DNA of 64,000 bases from Neoarius graeffei (lineage: Eukaryota; Chordata; Actinopteri; Siluriformes; Ariidae), in the NCBI RefSeq assembly GCF_027579695.1, contig NC_083587.1:2870501-2934500 (forward strand). Reading direction: 5' to 3'. How positions within the stretch are numbered: position 1 is the stretch's first letter; each line of letters begins with the position of its first letter. A program made the translations under genes and the position numbers. This document shows, in pieces, positions 62,371 to 64,000 of the stretch. The notes beneath the pieces are model-generated. The model did not search any database. It was given only the letters and a program-made list of their open reading frames with translations, and was not told the origin of the DNA.

Positions 62371-64000
62371 ATGGAGGGAAAGGAAGAAACATCTTCATCC
62401 TCCAGGAAAATGCAAACCCGTTCTGGACCTCTAAAAGATAATGCTGGCAAGAGGGGCCGTTGTGATACAGAGTATGACTCTTCTGGTAAGTTTTAACTGC
62501 AGCTAACTAGTTTGTGTACATCCAAACATGCAGAGCAGTAGATATGCTAGTTAGCCAAAGCTAGCTAGGCTATATGGAAGTAATAGCTTTTCTCTTTATG
62601 TAAATAATATAGCTTCTCTCTTTTCTCTGATATGTTTTTTATGCTGCTGTTTACATTTTAATCAACAGCATGGTGATTTGAATCAAATACGACGGCTGTT
62701 ATTTGTAACAAAAAGTACCACATGGAAATTAGAATTGGAAGTCTTAGATTGCCACTGTATAGTCTGGATTAGAATACACCCTCCTGTAAGGCATAATCCG
62801 TGACTAGTATTAAGTTTTAATTTATGTTTTTGTTATTTCTGTCAGGTACTGTGCAAATGGCCCCCACTGCCAAACTCCAGAAGCACAAACATGACCTGGA
62901 GCTGGCTAAAATGAAAATAACTTGTCAGGAAGACTTGATCAAAGAGCTAACCAAGGAGATAGACTTTTTAAAAGACCAGCTGTCTCAGAGTAAGTCAGTG
63001 GTGTTCACCAATATGTTGAGTATTACGCTAATTTATTTTATTGCTCAAATCATGGCATTTTGTTTTTTAGTTGATTTTTTTCTTAACTGATTTTTTCATA
63101 CATGTGAATGAATGTATGCACTCCCTTTAATTTTTATGTTTTTAGTCTTTACTTTGTCCTATTTAACCTGTGACAATTACATAACGACTCTCATGCTGCT
63201 ATACAGTGCTGAGTCCAGTACATCTCATCTCATTTAAGTGTAACTAAATATGTACATTTTGTGTCTTAAACAACAGATACCTTCCTGTTATAATAGTTCA
63301 GTTGTACACAATCTATTTCCAAACAGTTGAACCTGTCTCCTAACAATATATTGTGATCAATATTTCATTGTGTTGTCTTCATACAGTATCAAGAAATGTG
63401 AGAAACCCATCCCCTGAAGCATCCACATCACATGCTAATTTTTCTGCATCTTCTAAGTCAAGCTCAGAGTCTACCGACCCATCCACAGACACTTCAGACT
63501 CATCAGTCTCCTCAAGTTCCTCTACTTCTGATGATAGGAAGAAGAGGAAGAGGAAGAAGAAGAACACAAAGAAGAAGGGGAAGAAAGGAACAAGGGAAAG
63601 ACAAAGCAAATGGAGCAGTATTTTAAGAGGTAATTTTATTCATGTAAATAAAACTAAGATTTAGAAGATACAGTAGTTACTGGCTATTTATTTTTTTGTT
63701 GTGTGATTTAATGTTATCTGTTCCAATGATGATGAGTGAACTTGCAGGTAAAGGTGAAGTAACACTATGAAGTCCAACTACGTATGCGCAAGAAAGCTGG
63801 TACACTGTTTTGCCTGTTAGAAATGCTGTTAGTTTGTGTTACGTAGTAAACTTCATGAATGGTTTAAGGTTATTGAATGGAAGATCCTTTATGTCACAGA
63901 GACTAATATCTACTCTCTTTCTTCTTTCTCATGAGCTCGTGGACCAGATGAGGTAATTGCACGTTACTGGAAGGTGTTGAAGGCCTATAAGAAGAAGAAG
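62371..64000 (+). CDS. CCDC106-like coiled-coil protein gene, four exons visible, 3' end off the window
   Basis: Exons 62371-62485, 62846-62989, 63387-63629 and 63936 onward. All borders are canonical (TCTG|GTAAGT, GTCAG|GT, CAGA|GTAAGT, TACAG|TA, AGAG|GTAATT, TGAG|CT) and in phase 1 throughout. The protein so far is about 189 residues. It begins MEGKEETSSSSRKMQTRSGP, then a coiled coil (DLELAKMKITCQEDLIKELT, DFLKDQLSQ), a serine/aspartate-rich stretch, a basic nuclear-localisation-like cluster (RKKRKRKKKN), RQSKW, and GPDEVIARYWKVLKAYKKKK. The order coiled coil with DFLxxQL, Ser-rich, basic, then VxxRYxKxLxxYxK matches the CCDC106 family of small nuclear proteins; many fish carry multiple CCDC106-like copies. 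It looks intact. The upstream palindrome at 62190-62261 may be part of its promoter. Confidence 0.75.

Noticed and set aside
63379-63609. Minus-strand frame rich in Phe, Leu and Glu
   Set aside because: Antisense of the Ser-rich and basic exon 3 of the CCDC106-like gene.

Overview
The window looks like nuclear DNA of a ray-finned (teleost) fish. It is packed with fish-type transposable elements: Tc1-like, hAT, Harbinger-type and CACTA-like DNA transposons, L2- and Rex3-type LINEs, tRNA-derived SINEs, and Gmr1-type Ty3/Gypsy elements. It also holds a huge C2H2 zinc-finger array of the kind found in teleost ZNF clusters, and two spliced genes at the right end with canonical intron borders. I cannot name the species; an otophysan such as a catfish is a guess only.

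Layout. (1) 1-2655: right-hand part of an autonomous hAT transposon read on the minus strand, with a BED-finger exon, an intron and a long open catalytic exon running off the left edge. Its terminus at 2655 sits inside the zinc-finger array. (2) 2656-26571: about 280 tandem 84-bp units, each one C2H2 finger, interrupted once by an L2-type retroposon (17255-17785). The array shows higher-order duplications (offsets of 1665, 2424 and 504 bp). Many stops and frameshifts are copied from unit to unit, and all three forward frames of the basic unit are open. The longest open stretches are therefore shadow frames, not zinc-finger protein. (3) 26572-32168: non-coding flank, then L2 debris with a SINE, a Tc1-like element split by a Rex3-type LINE, and an APE/RT LINE. 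(4) 32169-49500: two copies of a Gmr1-type Ty3/Gypsy element (integrase ahead of reverse transcriptase), the 5' end of an endogenous retrovirus fossil, L2 fragments, and a Tc1-like element carrying a SINE. (5) 49501-58560: G-rich degenerate repeats, two inverted Harbinger-type MITEs, a Rex3 copy, two Tc1-like copies of a second family, an 893-bp palindromic element with a SINE in each arm, and a hAT (DUF4371-like) relic. (6) 58561-64000: a three-exon Merlin/ISXO2-type transposase gene on the minus strand and, divergently, a four-exon CCDC106-like coiled-coil gene running off the right edge. A perfect 29-bp inverted repeat carrying CTCGCGAG lies just upstream of the latter.

How the parts relate. 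Almost every boundary is a datable insertion with visible target-site duplications, so the order of events can be read. The two host-like loci are the zinc-finger array and the CCDC106-like gene. The array behaves like a coding satellite: it has been amplified at the DNA level together with its own inactivating changes. No rRNA gene, functional tRNA gene or CRISPR array was found.
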